Origin: CBDCGJ01 sp965238305
GTDB taxonomy: Bacteria > Pseudomonadota > Alphaproteobacteria > GCA-2731375
NCBI GenBank assembly: GCA_965238305.1
Contig: CBDEHK010000001.1
Coordinates: 186,001-250,000, forward strand
Direction of reading: 5' to 3'
DNA length: 64,000 nt
A program made the position numbers and the translations under genes. The notes beneath the pieces were generated by a model. It was not told the origin of the DNA, did no database searches, and worked only from the letters and a program-made list of their open reading frames with translations. Below, in pieces: positions 52,884 to 62,231 of this stretch. How positions within the stretch are numbered: the stretch's first letter is position 1; every line of letters begins with the position of its first letter.

Positions 52884-54470
52884 TCAATAACCCAGCGCAA
52901 TGCCATCTTTACGAGGCTCGGAGCCTCCCGAAAGCGTGCCGTTGTCCCAGTCGATGCCGATCATTTGGCCGCCCCCCCAGGGCATCTCAGGCGTTTTAGT
53001 TTTGTGCCCAAGCGCAGCCAACCCGGCAACGACATCGGGGGCGACGCCGCGTTCAATATCCAACATCCCTTCGGTGTGGAAGACCCGGGGACAATCAAGC
53101 GCTTCTTGCGGATCCATGCCATAGTCGATCATGTTGGTCAGGACATGGGTGTGGCCGACCGGTTGGTAACCGCCGCCCATCACACCGTAACTAAGACTAA
53201 CCCGGCCATCTTTCATGCACATGCCCGGAATAATAGTGTGCATCGGTCGTTTGCGCGGCGCCACATTGTTCGGATGTCCCGGTTCCACCCGGAAACCGCA
53301 ACCGCGATTCTGCAGCACCACCCCGCTTTCAGGGCCGACCAGGCCGGTGCCGAAACCGAAGAATAATGAATTGATGAATGAACAGGTATTGCGGTCCTTA
53401 TCGACAACGGTCAGATAAATGGTGTCGCGATAGGCCGGCCCGGTAGCCTCCGGCGCGTTCATGGCTTTTTTTGGATCGATTTGTGACCGCATATCGTCGG
53501 CAAATTCTGCCGATAACATCATCTCTACCGGTACATTTGAATGACGCTGATCGGCAACATATTGATCCCGCGCCGCGTAAGCCAAACGTGACGCTTCGGT
53601 TTCCAAGTGCAAGCGCTCCACACCGACAGGATCCAAACCGGTAAGATCGAAACCGGATAGAATATTCAGCATCATCAGCGCGGTGATGCCCTGACCGTTT
53701 GGTGGGATTTGATGGATGTCGTAGCCTTTATAATTGGTCGAAATCAAGGGCACATATTCGGCCCGCATCTCGTCGAAATCATCAAGACTGTGTGTGCCGC
53801 CAACGCTATTGAGATAATTCACCATGTCTTCGGCGACGGCGCCTTTGTAAAACCCATCGCGCCCCTTGGCGGCAATTGTCTGCAAAGTTTTCGCCAGCTT
53901 CGGCAGTTTCCAAACTTCGCCCGCCGCAGGGGTTACCCCGTCACGGGTATATTGTTCTTTGGCCGAGGCAGTGGCGCTCATCTTGCCGGTATTACGTTCC
54001 CAGTCATGGGCGACCCGTTGGGTCACGGCCCAGCCACCTTCCGCATAACCGATGGCATGCTGCAGTACTTTATCCAGGCCCATCGTGCCGTGATCGGCCA
54101 ACAACATCGCCCAGGCATCAATCGCACCCGGTACTGTTACCGCATGCGGGCTGGTCACGCCAATCGTGTCGATCCCCTCACCCAACAGATAATCCGAAGT
54201 TAGCGCCGCCGGCGCCCAGCCGGAACCGTTCAGGCCAACCACTTCCCCTTCGCCGCCTGGAACGTAAAGTGCAAAACAGTCACCGCCGATGCCGGTCGAC
54301 ATTGGTTCGACCACACATTGCACGGCGCAGGCTGCGACCGCGGCATCAGCTGCATTGCCGCCATCACGTAAGATATCCAAGGCGGCCTGGGTTGCCAGCG
54401 GATGCGAAGACGCGGCCATGCCATTGACGCTATAAGCTGGCGGGCGACCCGGAAGTTGTATATCGCGCAT
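52884..54470 (-). CDS. Gamma-glutamyltransferase-family hydrolase
   Basis: A 528-residue Ntn-hydrolase precursor. The N-terminal part has ASSHPLATQAALDILRDGGNAADAAVA, the large/small subunit boundary lies before Thr350 (RDTIYLTVVDKD), the predicted autocleavage nucleophile, and the late motif GGYQPVGHTHVLTNM follows. The N-terminus lacks a signal peptide, unlike E. coli GGT, so it is probably cytoplasmic; such short GGT-like enzymes include cephalosporin acylases and other amidohydrolases. Glutathione hydrolysis is thus only a possibility. No clear operon partner. Confidence 0.87.
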   Translation of the reverse strand: MRDIQLPGRPPAYSVNGMAASSHPLATQAALDILRDGGNAADAAVAACAVQCVVEPMSTGIGGDCFALYVPGGEGEVVGLNGSGWAPAALTSDYLLGEGIDTIGVTSPHAVTVPGAIDAWAMLLADHGTMGLDKVLQHAIGYAEGGWAVTQRVAHDWERNTGKMSATASAKEQYTRDGVTPAAGEVWKLPKLAKTLQTIAAKGRDGFYKGAVAEDMVNYLNSVGGTHSLDDFDEMRAEYVPLISTNYKGYDIHQIPPNGQGITALMMLNILSGFDLTGLDPVGVERLHLETEASRLAYAARDQYVADQRHSNVPVEMMLSAEFADDMRSQIDPKKAMNAPEATGPAYRDTIYLTVVDKDRNTCSFINSLFFGFGTGLVGPESGVVLQNRGCGFRVEPGHPNNVAPRKRPMHTIIPGMCMKDGRVSLSYGVMGGGYQPVGHTHVLTNMIDYGMDPQEALDCPRVFHTEGMLDIERGVAPDVVAGLAALGHKTKTPEMPWGGGQMIGIDWDNGTLSGGSEPRKDGIALGY

Positions 54471-54582
54471 TAATAAATTCCTAGAAATTCGAAAAAGTTC
54501 GCTGGCAGTATAGGCATTCTTCGCATTTTGCCAATATGATGTTGATGAATTCGATAAACCATAATCTGAAGGAACACCGCCA

Positions 54583-55680
54583 TTGGAAAATCAACTAGAG
54601 CTATCGATTGCCGTTTTTCCAGGCGACGGTATCGGCATTGAAGTCATGGAAAGTGCTATGACTGTTCTGAACGCGGTGCAAGCCAATAATGGCGGTTTCA
54701 AACTCAACACTACGATGTTGGAAGGTGGTGCCGGGCATTATCGCGATCACGGCAAGACCATGCCGGACGATGCCTTGGGCATCGCCGGCGATGCGGACGC
54801 TATTTTGTTGGGGGCAATGGGCTTGCCGGAAGTACGCTATCCCGATGGCACCGAAATCACCCCGCAGATCGATCTGCGCTTTCATTTCGATCTTTATGCC
54901 GGGGTGCGACCGTTCAAAACCTATCCCAATGGCCCAGCGGCGCTAGCTCATGCAAAAGCAAGGGATATCGATCTGATCCTGGTGCGGGAAAGTACTGAAG
55001 GGCTGTTCGCGGCGATGAATTCCGGCATTGTCGAGAACGATCAGATCGCCCGCGATACCCAGGTGATTACCCGAACAGCTTCGGAACGCCTGTTCCATTT
55101 TTCCTTCGATTTGGCGCGGCAGCGAAAGGCCGCGGGGAAAATCGGCAAACTGACCCTGGTCGACAAAGCCAATGTCTTTACCTCTTTTGCTTTTTTTCGC
55201 AAGATTTTTGACGAAGTCGCCGAACATTACCCCGAGATTGAGACCGAGCGGCTTTATGTCGATGCCTGCGCCTTGGATATGATCCGCCGACCCTGGGACT
55301 TTGATGTCATGGTGACGGAAAATATGTTTGGCGACATTTTGTCCGATCTGAACGCCGGTCTGGTCGGCGGCATGGGTTTCGCCCCGTCGGCCGATATTGG
55401 CGATGCGCATGCGGTATTTCAGCCGGCCCATGGCACCGCGCCAGATATTGCCGGCACCGGCAAAGCCAATCCGGCGGCGATGATATTATCCGCCGCAATG
55501 ATGCTGGACTGGTTGGCGCAGAAACACGCCCATACCGGCCTGAGCGAAAGCGCGATCCTGATCGCCGACGCGGTCGCCCAAACCATTAGTGACGGCGATA
55601 TTCGCACCTTCGATGTCGGCGGACAAGACGGCACTGAAACGATGACCCAAGCGGTGATCGCCCGCATTGAGCAGATCTAA
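54583..55680 (+). CDS. Isopropylmalate/tartrate dehydrogenase-like beta-decarboxylating dehydrogenase
   Basis: The protein has 365 residues from a TTG at 54583 (AAGGA 9 nt upstream). It shows the family landmarks FPGDGIGIEV, LLGAMGLPEVRYPDGTE, RESTEGLF, DMIRRPWDFDVMVTENMFGDILSD (metal-binding Asp residues) and HGTAPDIAGTGKANP. It oxidatively decarboxylates a 2-hydroxy-3-carboxy acid with NAD. The REST(E)GL loop differs from classical LeuB (RELTGG), pointing to a tartrate- or other-substrate paralogue. A Gfo/Idh oxidoreductase starts 2 bp later. Confidence 0.85.
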   Translation: MENQLELSIAVFPGDGIGIEVMESAMTVLNAVQANNGGFKLNTTMLEGGAGHYRDHGKTMPDDALGIAGDADAILLGAMGLPEVRYPDGTEITPQIDLRFHFDLYAGVRPFKTYPNGPAALAHAKARDIDLILVRESTEGLFAAMNSGIVENDQIARDTQVITRTASERLFHFSFDLARQRKAAGKIGKLTLVDKANVFTSFAFFRKIFDEVAEHYPEIETERLYVDACALDMIRRPWDFDVMVTENMFGDILSDLNAGLVGGMGFAPSADIGDAHAVFQPAHGTAPDIAGTGKANPAAMILSAAMMLDWLAQKHAHTGLSESAILIADAVAQTISDGDIRTFDVGGQDGTETMTQAVIARIEQI

Positions 55681-55682
55681 TA

Positions 55683-56699
55683 ATGGCCACCCGGCTTCGT
55701 GTCGCCACCGTCGGCGCCGGTTATTTCGCCGCTTTCCATCATGACGCCTGGGCACAAAACGAAGATGTGGAATTCGTCGCGATCATCGACACCGACTTAG
55801 CGGCGGCGCAAGCGGCGGCATCGAAGCATCAACGTCTTGCCAGCGACAATCTTGAACTTGTCCTAGCGGAACAGAACCTGGACTTGTTGGATATTGCCAC
55901 CCCGCCGGCCAGCCATTTAGATCTTGTGCAATTGGCTGCCGCGCATCCCTTGACAATGATTTGTCAGAAGCCGCTTGCAGATGATTTGGCCACTGCCAAG
56001 GCTGTTGTTAATGCGGCCGGTGGCAATCTGCTTGTGGTGCATGAAAATTTCCGCTTCCAACCCTGGTACCGGGAAATCAAGCGCCTGATCGATGCGGGTC
56101 AGTTCGGGCGGCTGCACAATATTGCCTTTCGTTTACGTCCCGGTGACGGCCAGGGTTCTGCTGCGTATCTGGATCGACAGCCCTATTTCCAAGCCATGGA
56201 TCGGTTTTTAGTTCATGAAACGGCGATCCATTTCATCGACACTTTCCGTTATCTCTGTGGTGAGATGACAAGCGTTTATGCGGATTTGCGTCAGCTTAAT
56301 CCAGCCATCACAGGCGAAGACGCGGGCCAGGTGATATTCGCTTTCGAAAATGCGGTCCGCGGCCACTTTGATGGCAATCGCCTGAACGATCACGTGGCGA
56401 CAAATCCACGCCTGACGATGGGGGAGATGTGGTTGGAGGGTGAAGCCGGCGTCATGCGCCTGGATGGCGACGGACGGCTATTTTGGAAACCGCACGGAGA
56501 AGGCGAGCGGGAACACCTCTATGCCTGGGACAATATCGGTTTCGGCGGCGACTGTGTTTATCGCCTGCAGGCCCATGTGGTTCGGCATCTACGCGACGGC
56601 ACGCCACTAGAAAATAGCGCCCGAGACTATCTACGCAATCTGGAAATCGAAGACGCGATCTACCGCTCTCATCAGGAGAAGCGGCAGATCGCACTTTAA
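55683..56699 (+). CDS. Gfo/Idh/MocA-family oxidoreductase
   Basis: A 338-residue NAD(P)-dependent sugar-type dehydrogenase: Rossmann start VATVGAGYFAAFHHDAW, the QKPLADDL motif with the catalytic Lys, and the second domain with HFIDTFRYLCGEM (catalytic His/Asp region). The EKP of the family is QKP here, a common variant. The gene begins 2 bp after the dehydrogenase and is co-transcribed. Substrate unknown; the pair suggests catabolism of a hydroxyacid or sugar acid. Confidence 0.88.
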   Translation: MATRLRVATVGAGYFAAFHHDAWAQNEDVEFVAIIDTDLAAAQAAASKHQRLASDNLELVLAEQNLDLLDIATPPASHLDLVQLAAAHPLTMICQKPLADDLATAKAVVNAAGGNLLVVHENFRFQPWYREIKRLIDAGQFGRLHNIAFRLRPGDGQGSAAYLDRQPYFQAMDRFLVHETAIHFIDTFRYLCGEMTSVYADLRQLNPAITGEDAGQVIFAFENAVRGHFDGNRLNDHVATNPRLTMGEMWLEGEAGVMRLDGDGRLFWKPHGEGEREHLYAWDNIGFGGDCVYRLQAHVVRHLRDGTPLENSARDYLRNLEIEDAIYRSHQEKRQIAL

Positions 56700-56706
56700 T
56701 GTTTGC

Positions 56707-58491
56707 TTACGCCGAAACGATGGTTTGCGCTTGTTCCAGGGTGACTTTGTCCTCGCTGAGGATCGCCGCCACTGCCGCATCATCACCGGCGTCATTCACC
56801 GCCAGTGGATCCTTCGGGCTGAGCTTGTGGTCGACAACCATGCGGGCCAGGATCAAGCGGCGGGCGTCGCGTCCCATCTCACCCAACACTGCCCCTTCCG
56901 TCGCCATCAGGGACGCGGTCGCGACATTATATAGTGCGTCGGAAGCTTGCCGCGCCAAGGGTTGGTTGCCGTTTGCCGCCACTTCGCTGGCGAACGTAAA
57001 GGCACGATCAATTGTCGCATTTAGTATGCCCTTGAACTGACCCGGCAGATGCTCGCTGTCGTCGATCATGTCGGTTAGATCTTCCTGCAGGGTTTCCTGC
57101 GCCCCAACCTTGGCAATCGCCCGCGTCGTGATATCCAACGCATTGATATTCGAGGTGCCTTCCCACAACAGGCCGGTCATGGCATCGCGGATCAGGCGCG
57201 GATTGACCCAATCTTCAATAAAGCCATTGCCACCACGAATTTCCATCGCCCCGGTCGCGACATCGACATTGTCGCGGCAGATTCTGAACTTCACCAGCGG
57301 CGTCATGATGCGCAGGATATTCGCCGCCACCTCGTCACCGGCATTGGCCCGTTCCAGCATCTGTGCGGAATAGAGACAACCGGAGATCGCCTGTTCCGTC
57401 GGCACGATCACTTTCATCAATTGCCGGCGCAACAGCGGTTTGTTGATGATCATTTCACCAAAGGCTTCGCGTCCCCGTGCCGCCACTAATGATTCGTTGG
57501 CGCAGCGCCGCATCATCGCCGCACCACGAACGCCATGTGAAAGCCTGGACATATTGACCATGTCGAGCATCTGTTTCAGACCTTGGTTGGTCCCTTCACC
57601 GACGTCGCCGAGGGGGTAAGCCACGGCGCCATCAAAAATAATTTCGCCGGACGCCATCGATTTGGTGCCGAGCTTCGATTTCAAGCGCACAATGCGATAG
57701 CTATTGCGACTGCCATCGTCGAGCGTGCGTGGCAAGGCGAATAAACCCAGGCCCCGGCTGCCTTCGGTAGCTCCGGTAGGCCGGGCCAGTAACACCGCCA
57801 CATCCCCATCTGCACAGGAACAGAACCATTTCTCGCCATAAAGCCGCCATTGGCCGTCTTCCTGGCGCGCTTCTAACTCGATATTGCCAACGTCGGAGCC
57901 GCCGGTTTTTTCGGTCATGAATTGCGCACCCTTGAAGATATTGTTCATATCCTGGCTAAACATCCGTGGCAGGAAGCGATTTTTTACTTCTTCGTCGCCG
58001 TAACGTTCGATCAGCAGCGCCGAAGTATCGGTCGCTGAAATCGGACACATCAGGCCGAATTCAGCCTGCACAAACAAATACTGGAAAATGTACTTGGCCA
58101 TCTGCGGCATATTTTCCTGCCAGCCAAAGACACCAGGTTTGTGGGTCATACAGTGAATACCGAAATCGCCGAAGCCAATTTTTTCCATCTCCCGATAGGA
58201 CGGGTGAAATTCGATCCAGTCCTGGTCCCGGCCATAATGGTCCCGGTGATGAAGGACCGGTTCATGACGGTTCGCCAAGGCCGACAATTCATCCAACCGG
58301 CCGCCGGCGATTTCGCCAAGTTCGCGATAGTGCGGCGTCAAATGTTGACGAAGATCATCCGGCATATAGAGCCGCAACAGGTCATCCAAATAGGGGTCAA
58401 GATCGTAAAAATTCTCGCCCCGGCAATCCGGCGCAATCCAATCTTCCAGACTTTGTTTTCCATCACTATTTTCGGAATAGGCAACGCTCAT
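56707..58491 (-). CDS. Acyl-CoA dehydrogenase (AidB-like), copy 1
   Basis: The protein has 594 residues from the ATG at 58491. FMTEKTGGSDVGN and LYGEKWFCSCADG form the FAD/substrate region, KLGTKSMASGEI and VRGAAMMRRCANESL the core helices, and GGNGFIEDWVNPRLIRDAMTGLLWEGTSNI the C-terminal dehydrogenase signature. The long form is that of AidB-type and long-chain acyl-CoA dehydrogenases. It is a paralogue of the upstream gene, 31 bp away, in a tandem that the divergent LysR at 60435 may control. Confidence 0.88.
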   Translation of the reverse strand: MSVAYSENSDGKQSLEDWIAPDCRGENFYDLDPYLDDLLRLYMPDDLRQHLTPHYRELGEIAGGRLDELSALANRHEPVLHHRDHYGRDQDWIEFHPSYREMEKIGFGDFGIHCMTHKPGVFGWQENMPQMAKYIFQYLFVQAEFGLMCPISATDTSALLIERYGDEEVKNRFLPRMFSQDMNNIFKGAQFMTEKTGGSDVGNIELEARQEDGQWRLYGEKWFCSCADGDVAVLLARPTGATEGSRGLGLFALPRTLDDGSRNSYRIVRLKSKLGTKSMASGEIIFDGAVAYPLGDVGEGTNQGLKQMLDMVNMSRLSHGVRGAAMMRRCANESLVAARGREAFGEMIINKPLLRRQLMKVIVPTEQAISGCLYSAQMLERANAGDEVAANILRIMTPLVKFRICRDNVDVATGAMEIRGGNGFIEDWVNPRLIRDAMTGLLWEGTSNINALDITTRAIAKVGAQETLQEDLTDMIDDSEHLPGQFKGILNATIDRAFTFASEVAANGNQPLARQASDALYNVATASLMATEGAVLGEMGRDARRLILARMVVDHKLSPKDPLAVNDAGDDAAVAAILSEDKVTLEQAQTIVSA

Positions 58492-58522
58492 TTTAGTCTC
58501 CAATCCATTCAGAAATTTATCT

Positions 58523-60322
58523 TTAGGCCAACAGCGCACCGACAGCCGCCATTCCTTGCGGCGCTTCGGCGAACAACATGTTGGCGATTTTTGTTTCAAG
58601 TTCACTATCGTCCCCAATAAACGGATCGCGCGGGGCGAGACGATGGTCGGCGACCAAACGAGACCATAACAAGCGACGTGCGTCGCCTCGCTGGGTATAG
58701 ATCTGCTGCCCTTCCCAGGCCATCAAGATCGCTGACGCAGCATGATAAAGGCCACTGGTGGCCTGGCGGCATTGCGCTTCATCAGCCCGTTCGCTGGCAA
58801 CGTTTTCGGCATATGCGGTGGCACGATCAAGGTAGCCGGCTAGCCGGGCCACATAATCTTTCGGCGCGTCGCTCAGGTCGGCGAGACGGCTTTTTAATTC
58901 AGCGGCAAACGCGCTTTGGCAATCATGCTTGCGGATGGCGCGGGTCATGGCATCAAGCGCAACGATATTGCCGGCACCTTCCCAAATCGAGCCGCAATAA
59001 GCATCGCGTAGGAGACGCGGATTGATCCAGTCTTCAATATAACCGCAGCCACCACGCATTTCCAAAGCATCCCCGGCGACACTGCGCCCATCCCGGGTAG
59101 CGCGAAATTTCAATAAGGGTGTTGCCAGACGCAGCACCGTGGCGGCTTCCTGGCTTGGTGGTTGGCCGGTGCGACCTTCGGCTTTATCCAACGCATCGGC
59201 GGTGAAAAAGACAAACGACAAAGCTTGTTCGACCGGCAATTGGATCTTCATCATTTGGCGCCGGGCCAAGGGTTTGTCGATCAAGGGCTGGCCAAAGACG
59301 ACCCGACCGCGCAACACGGCCTGGGCATCGTGGACGGCGCGGCGCATGATGGCGGTGGATTTCACCCCATTGGACAGACGTGACCAGTTCACACATTCCA
59401 TCATTTGATGAAAACCGCGATCTAGTTCGCCAACCGGATAAGCGACGGCGCCTTCCATCATCACTTCCGCACTGGCCATCGACCGGGTGCCGAGTTTGTC
59501 TTTCAGACGCACCATGCGGTATTGATTGCGGCTGCCGTCATCCAACTCACGCGGCATCAGGAACAGTCCCAATCCGCGGGTTCCCGCCGGCGCCCCTTCA
59601 GGGCGGGCGAGAACTAGATTGACCGCCGCATTGGCGTTCGAACAGAACCATTTTTCGCCATAAAGACGCCAATTCTCACCATCGTGGCGGGCTTCGGTGG
59701 TCATGCTGCCAACGTCGGAACCACCTTCTTTTTCGGTCATATACTGACCGAATTGGCTCAAGCGCGCGGTATCGTTGGTCAAAATATCGTCGATGTAACG
59801 ATCGAGAATTTTTTTGTCGGCGAATTGCAGTAAAATATGGGCGCCCGAATCCGTCACATTGATCGGACAACCAAGACCAAATTCGGCCTGATTAAACAAA
59901 TAGGTGAAAGCATGCTTGATCACCGTCGGCATCGGCTTGGAATATCCGAGCGCCGGGCGGTGGCTCATCGCGTGCATTTCAAATTCGCCGAATGCCGCTT
60001 CTTCCAGTTCGCGATAAGCCGGATGATATTCGATCCATTGTTTGTCCCGACCTTTGTGATCGCGATGATGCAAGACCGGTCGATGACGGTCGGCCAAAAA
60101 TGCGGCGTCTTCCAACTCGTTGGCAATCATCCAACCAAGTTTATGCAAATGCGGTTCGACACAAGCCAACGCCTCCGCCGGCGCATATATCCTGAGCAGA
60201 TCTTGCAACGCCGGATCGGCTTCATAAAAATTCATCCCTTTGGTATCGGGCGCGATCGCAGTTTCGTCCAAATTCGCAAGCCTTGTCGTCGCAGTCATAT
60301 CCAAAGCAGAAGCATCCGTCAT
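58523..60322 (-). CDS. Acyl-CoA dehydrogenase (AidB-like), copy 2
   Basis: A 599-residue paralogue of copy 1 with matching landmarks: YMTEKEGGSDVGS, LYGEKWFCSNANA, KLGTRSMASAEV, and GGCGYIEDWINPRLLRDAYCGSIWEGAGNI. It shares the FYEADPALQDLLR start pattern with copy 1. Such enzymes introduce an alpha-beta double bond in acyl-CoA; AidB of E. coli instead binds DNA and protects from alkylation. The pair may act as a heteromer. It is divergent from the LysR gene over 112 bp with a perfect T-N11-A site. Confidence 0.88.
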   Translation of the reverse strand: MTDASALDMTATTRLANLDETAIAPDTKGMNFYEADPALQDLLRIYAPAEALACVEPHLHKLGWMIANELEDAAFLADRHRPVLHHRDHKGRDKQWIEYHPAYRELEEAAFGEFEMHAMSHRPALGYSKPMPTVIKHAFTYLFNQAEFGLGCPINVTDSGAHILLQFADKKILDRYIDDILTNDTARLSQFGQYMTEKEGGSDVGSMTTEARHDGENWRLYGEKWFCSNANAAVNLVLARPEGAPAGTRGLGLFLMPRELDDGSRNQYRMVRLKDKLGTRSMASAEVMMEGAVAYPVGELDRGFHQMMECVNWSRLSNGVKSTAIMRRAVHDAQAVLRGRVVFGQPLIDKPLARRQMMKIQLPVEQALSFVFFTADALDKAEGRTGQPPSQEAATVLRLATPLLKFRATRDGRSVAGDALEMRGGCGYIEDWINPRLLRDAYCGSIWEGAGNIVALDAMTRAIRKHDCQSAFAAELKSRLADLSDAPKDYVARLAGYLDRATAYAENVASERADEAQCRQATSGLYHAASAILMAWEGQQIYTQRGDARRLLWSRLVADHRLAPRDPFIGDDSELETKIANMLFAEAPQGMAAVGALLA

Positions 60323-60404
60323 CTATCATCCGCAAGCAAAAATCTTGGCTGGATTTTGACCGCGGAACGATTGCTTCGCAAACGAAATCTTGGTAGGTTT
60401 TGAG

Positions 60405-60417
60405 TGAGTTTTACTCA
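60405..60417. promoter_or_regulatory. T-N11-A LysR-box between LysR and acyl-CoA dehydrogenase genes
   Basis: TGAGT-TTT-ACTCA is a perfect 5-bp dyad that satisfies the T-N11-A rule of LysR operators. It lies 18 bp upstream of the LysR start and 83 bp from the dehydrogenase start, as expected for a divergent autoregulated pair. Confidence 0.55.
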
Positions 60418-60434
60418 ATCTATTTAGGTCACAT

Positions 60435-61331
60435 ATGAGCGATTTTCCAAGTGTTTCCGGTCTTCGCGCGTTCGAAGCAGCAGCGCGGCATTTGAGTTTT
60501 CTGCATGCTGCGCGGGAATTAAACGTAACCCCGGGGGCGGTGAGCCGACAAATACAGGCGTTGGAAGAATATCTCGGCGCCGCTTTGTTCCAACGTCATC
60601 ATAAACGGGTGGAGTTAACGCCGCTTGGGCGCGACTATATCGCCGAAATCAGGGCGCCACTGCTTCGTATCGGAACCGCAACAAAACGTATCAGAGGGGG
60701 GACTGGGACCCAAGGGGCCATTTCCATTTGCGTCTATCCGACCTTTGCCATCCGCTGGTTGGTGCCGCGATGGGGTCGATTTTATAATCGACATCCGGAA
60801 ATCGACGTGCGTCTGACCACGTCCCTTAACCCCGTCGATTTCACCCGCGATGATTATGATCTCGCTGTTCGGGTCGGTGAAATTGACGCAAATTGGGGGC
60901 GTTTGCGCGCCCACAAATTAATCGATATCGAGGTATTTCCGGTCTGCAGCCCGGATTTGGCCAAAAAAATCAGAAAGCCGAAAGATCTGGCGCAGCAAAC
61001 CCTCATCCACGGTGCCCCGCGTCCGGAAGATTGGCGGCTGTGGTTAAAAAAGGCCGACGTTTCTTTGATCGATCCCGAACAAGGACTGCGTTTCGAAAGT
61101 TTGAATCTTTGTATTCAAGCCGCGATTGAGGGCATTGGCGTGGCCATGGGGATCAAGGGTTTGATCGAAGACGATCTGGCGCAGGGTCGTTTGGTGCGGC
61201 TGTTCGATATCTCCCGTCAATCCGGGCGGCCATTTCACTTGGTTTATCCACAGGCGCGCGAGAATGATCTCAAACTCATCTCCTTCCGGGATTGGGTATT
61301 AGAAGAGGCTGAGCAGACATTTACGCCCTAA
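60435..61331 (+). CDS. LysR-type regulator, GcvA-like
   Basis: The 298-residue protein has an N-terminal helix-turn-helix (LSFLHAARELNVTPGAVSRQIQALEEYLG) and a GcvA-type effector domain (RWLVPRWGRFYNRHPEIDVRL, and GIGVAMGIKGLIEDDLAQGRLVRLF). GcvA-like regulators often control catabolic genes next to them. It overlaps the stop of the convergent haloalkane dehalogenase gene by 11 bp. Divergent to the acyl-CoA dehydrogenases, which are its likely targets. Confidence 0.9.
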   Translation: MSDFPSVSGLRAFEAAARHLSFLHAARELNVTPGAVSRQIQALEEYLGAALFQRHHKRVELTPLGRDYIAEIRAPLLRIGTATKRIRGGTGTQGAISICVYPTFAIRWLVPRWGRFYNRHPEIDVRLTTSLNPVDFTRDDYDLAVRVGEIDANWGRLRAHKLIDIEVFPVCSPDLAKKIRKPKDLAQQTLIHGAPRPEDWRLWLKKADVSLIDPEQGLRFESLNLCIQAAIEGIGVAMGIKGLIEDDLAQGRLVRLFDISRQSGRPFHLVYPQARENDLKLISFRDWVLEEAEQTFTP

Positions 61332-62208
61332 TGCCGGCAACAAATGCTGAGACGGCCCGGCCGATCTCGTCAGGGCTGTCTTCCTGAATAAAATGCGTTC
61401 CCTTAACGGTGATTTCCATTTGGTTTGGCCAGGTCCGGCAAAAATCGCGCTGCGGGCCGGTCAGGATTGAGCCGGGATCTGCATTGATGAAGAGTTTTGG
61501 CAGTTCGCTTTCTTTCAGCCAATCGGCATAATTCTGCACAATCTCCGTGACATCGGCTGGCTCCCCTTCGATGGGAATCTGTCGGGGCCAGGTCAGTGTG
61601 GGGCGGCGATCTTCGCCAGGTTTTTCAAAGGGTTTCAAATAGACCGCCATTTCCGCCTCCGTCAAACCACGCAGGACGGAGCCGGGCAAAACCCGTTCGA
61701 CAAAAATATTCTTCTCCAACACCAAGCTTTCACCAGCATCCGAGCGGAAGCCTTGGAAGATGCTGCGAGCGTTGTCGGGCCAGATATCCCAACTCGGGAT
61801 CGGACGCACAATCGCTTCCATGTAGGCGATGCCTTGAATGCCGTCGCGATGGCGGTTGGCCCAATCGAGCCCAAGGGCCGAGCCCCAGTCGTGAATGACA
61901 AAGACGGCGTTGCCGGTCATGCCAATTGCATCGAATAGACCATCGAGATAGTCGCGATGTTCAACAAAGGTATAGCTGTCCGGACCGCTGTTATCCAATT
62001 TCTCGCTATCGCCCATGCCGATCAGATCTGGCGCAATCAGGCGGCCTTGACCGGCCAAATGCGGCATCACATTGCGCCATAGGTAAGAAGAAGTCGGGTT
62101 ACCATGCAAAAAGACGATCGGATCGCCCTCGCCTTCATCAATATAGGCCATCTGTTTACCATTCACGTTGGCGAACTTCTTGGTGTAGCTGGGACCAGCT
62201 GAGATCAT
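61321..62208 (-). CDS. Haloalkane dehalogenase (HLD-II type)
   Basis: The protein has 295 residues from the ATG at 62208 (AAAGGGA upstream). Residues of the HLD-II catalytic pentad are in place: Asn37 in HGNPTS, nucleophile Asp107 and Trp108 in VIHDWGS, Glu131 in YMEAIV, and His272 in KGTHFIQEDSPD. Together these set it apart from epoxide hydrolases and ordinary esterases. It should hydrolyse halogenated alkanes to alcohols and halide. It is the last gene of the TetR-enoyl-CoA hydratase-dehalogenase run, 23 bp after the hydratase. Confidence 0.9.
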   Translation of the reverse strand: MISAGPSYTKKFANVNGKQMAYIDEGEGDPIVFLHGNPTSSYLWRNVMPHLAGQGRLIAPDLIGMGDSEKLDNSGPDSYTFVEHRDYLDGLFDAIGMTGNAVFVIHDWGSALGLDWANRHRDGIQGIAYMEAIVRPIPSWDIWPDNARSIFQGFRSDAGESLVLEKNIFVERVLPGSVLRGLTEAEMAVYLKPFEKPGEDRRPTLTWPRQIPIEGEPADVTEIVQNYADWLKESELPKLFINADPGSILTGPQRDFCRTWPNQMEITVKGTHFIQEDSPDEIGRAVSAFVAGIRA

Positions 62209-62231
62209 GTCAATATTCCCTTTCAAATTCT

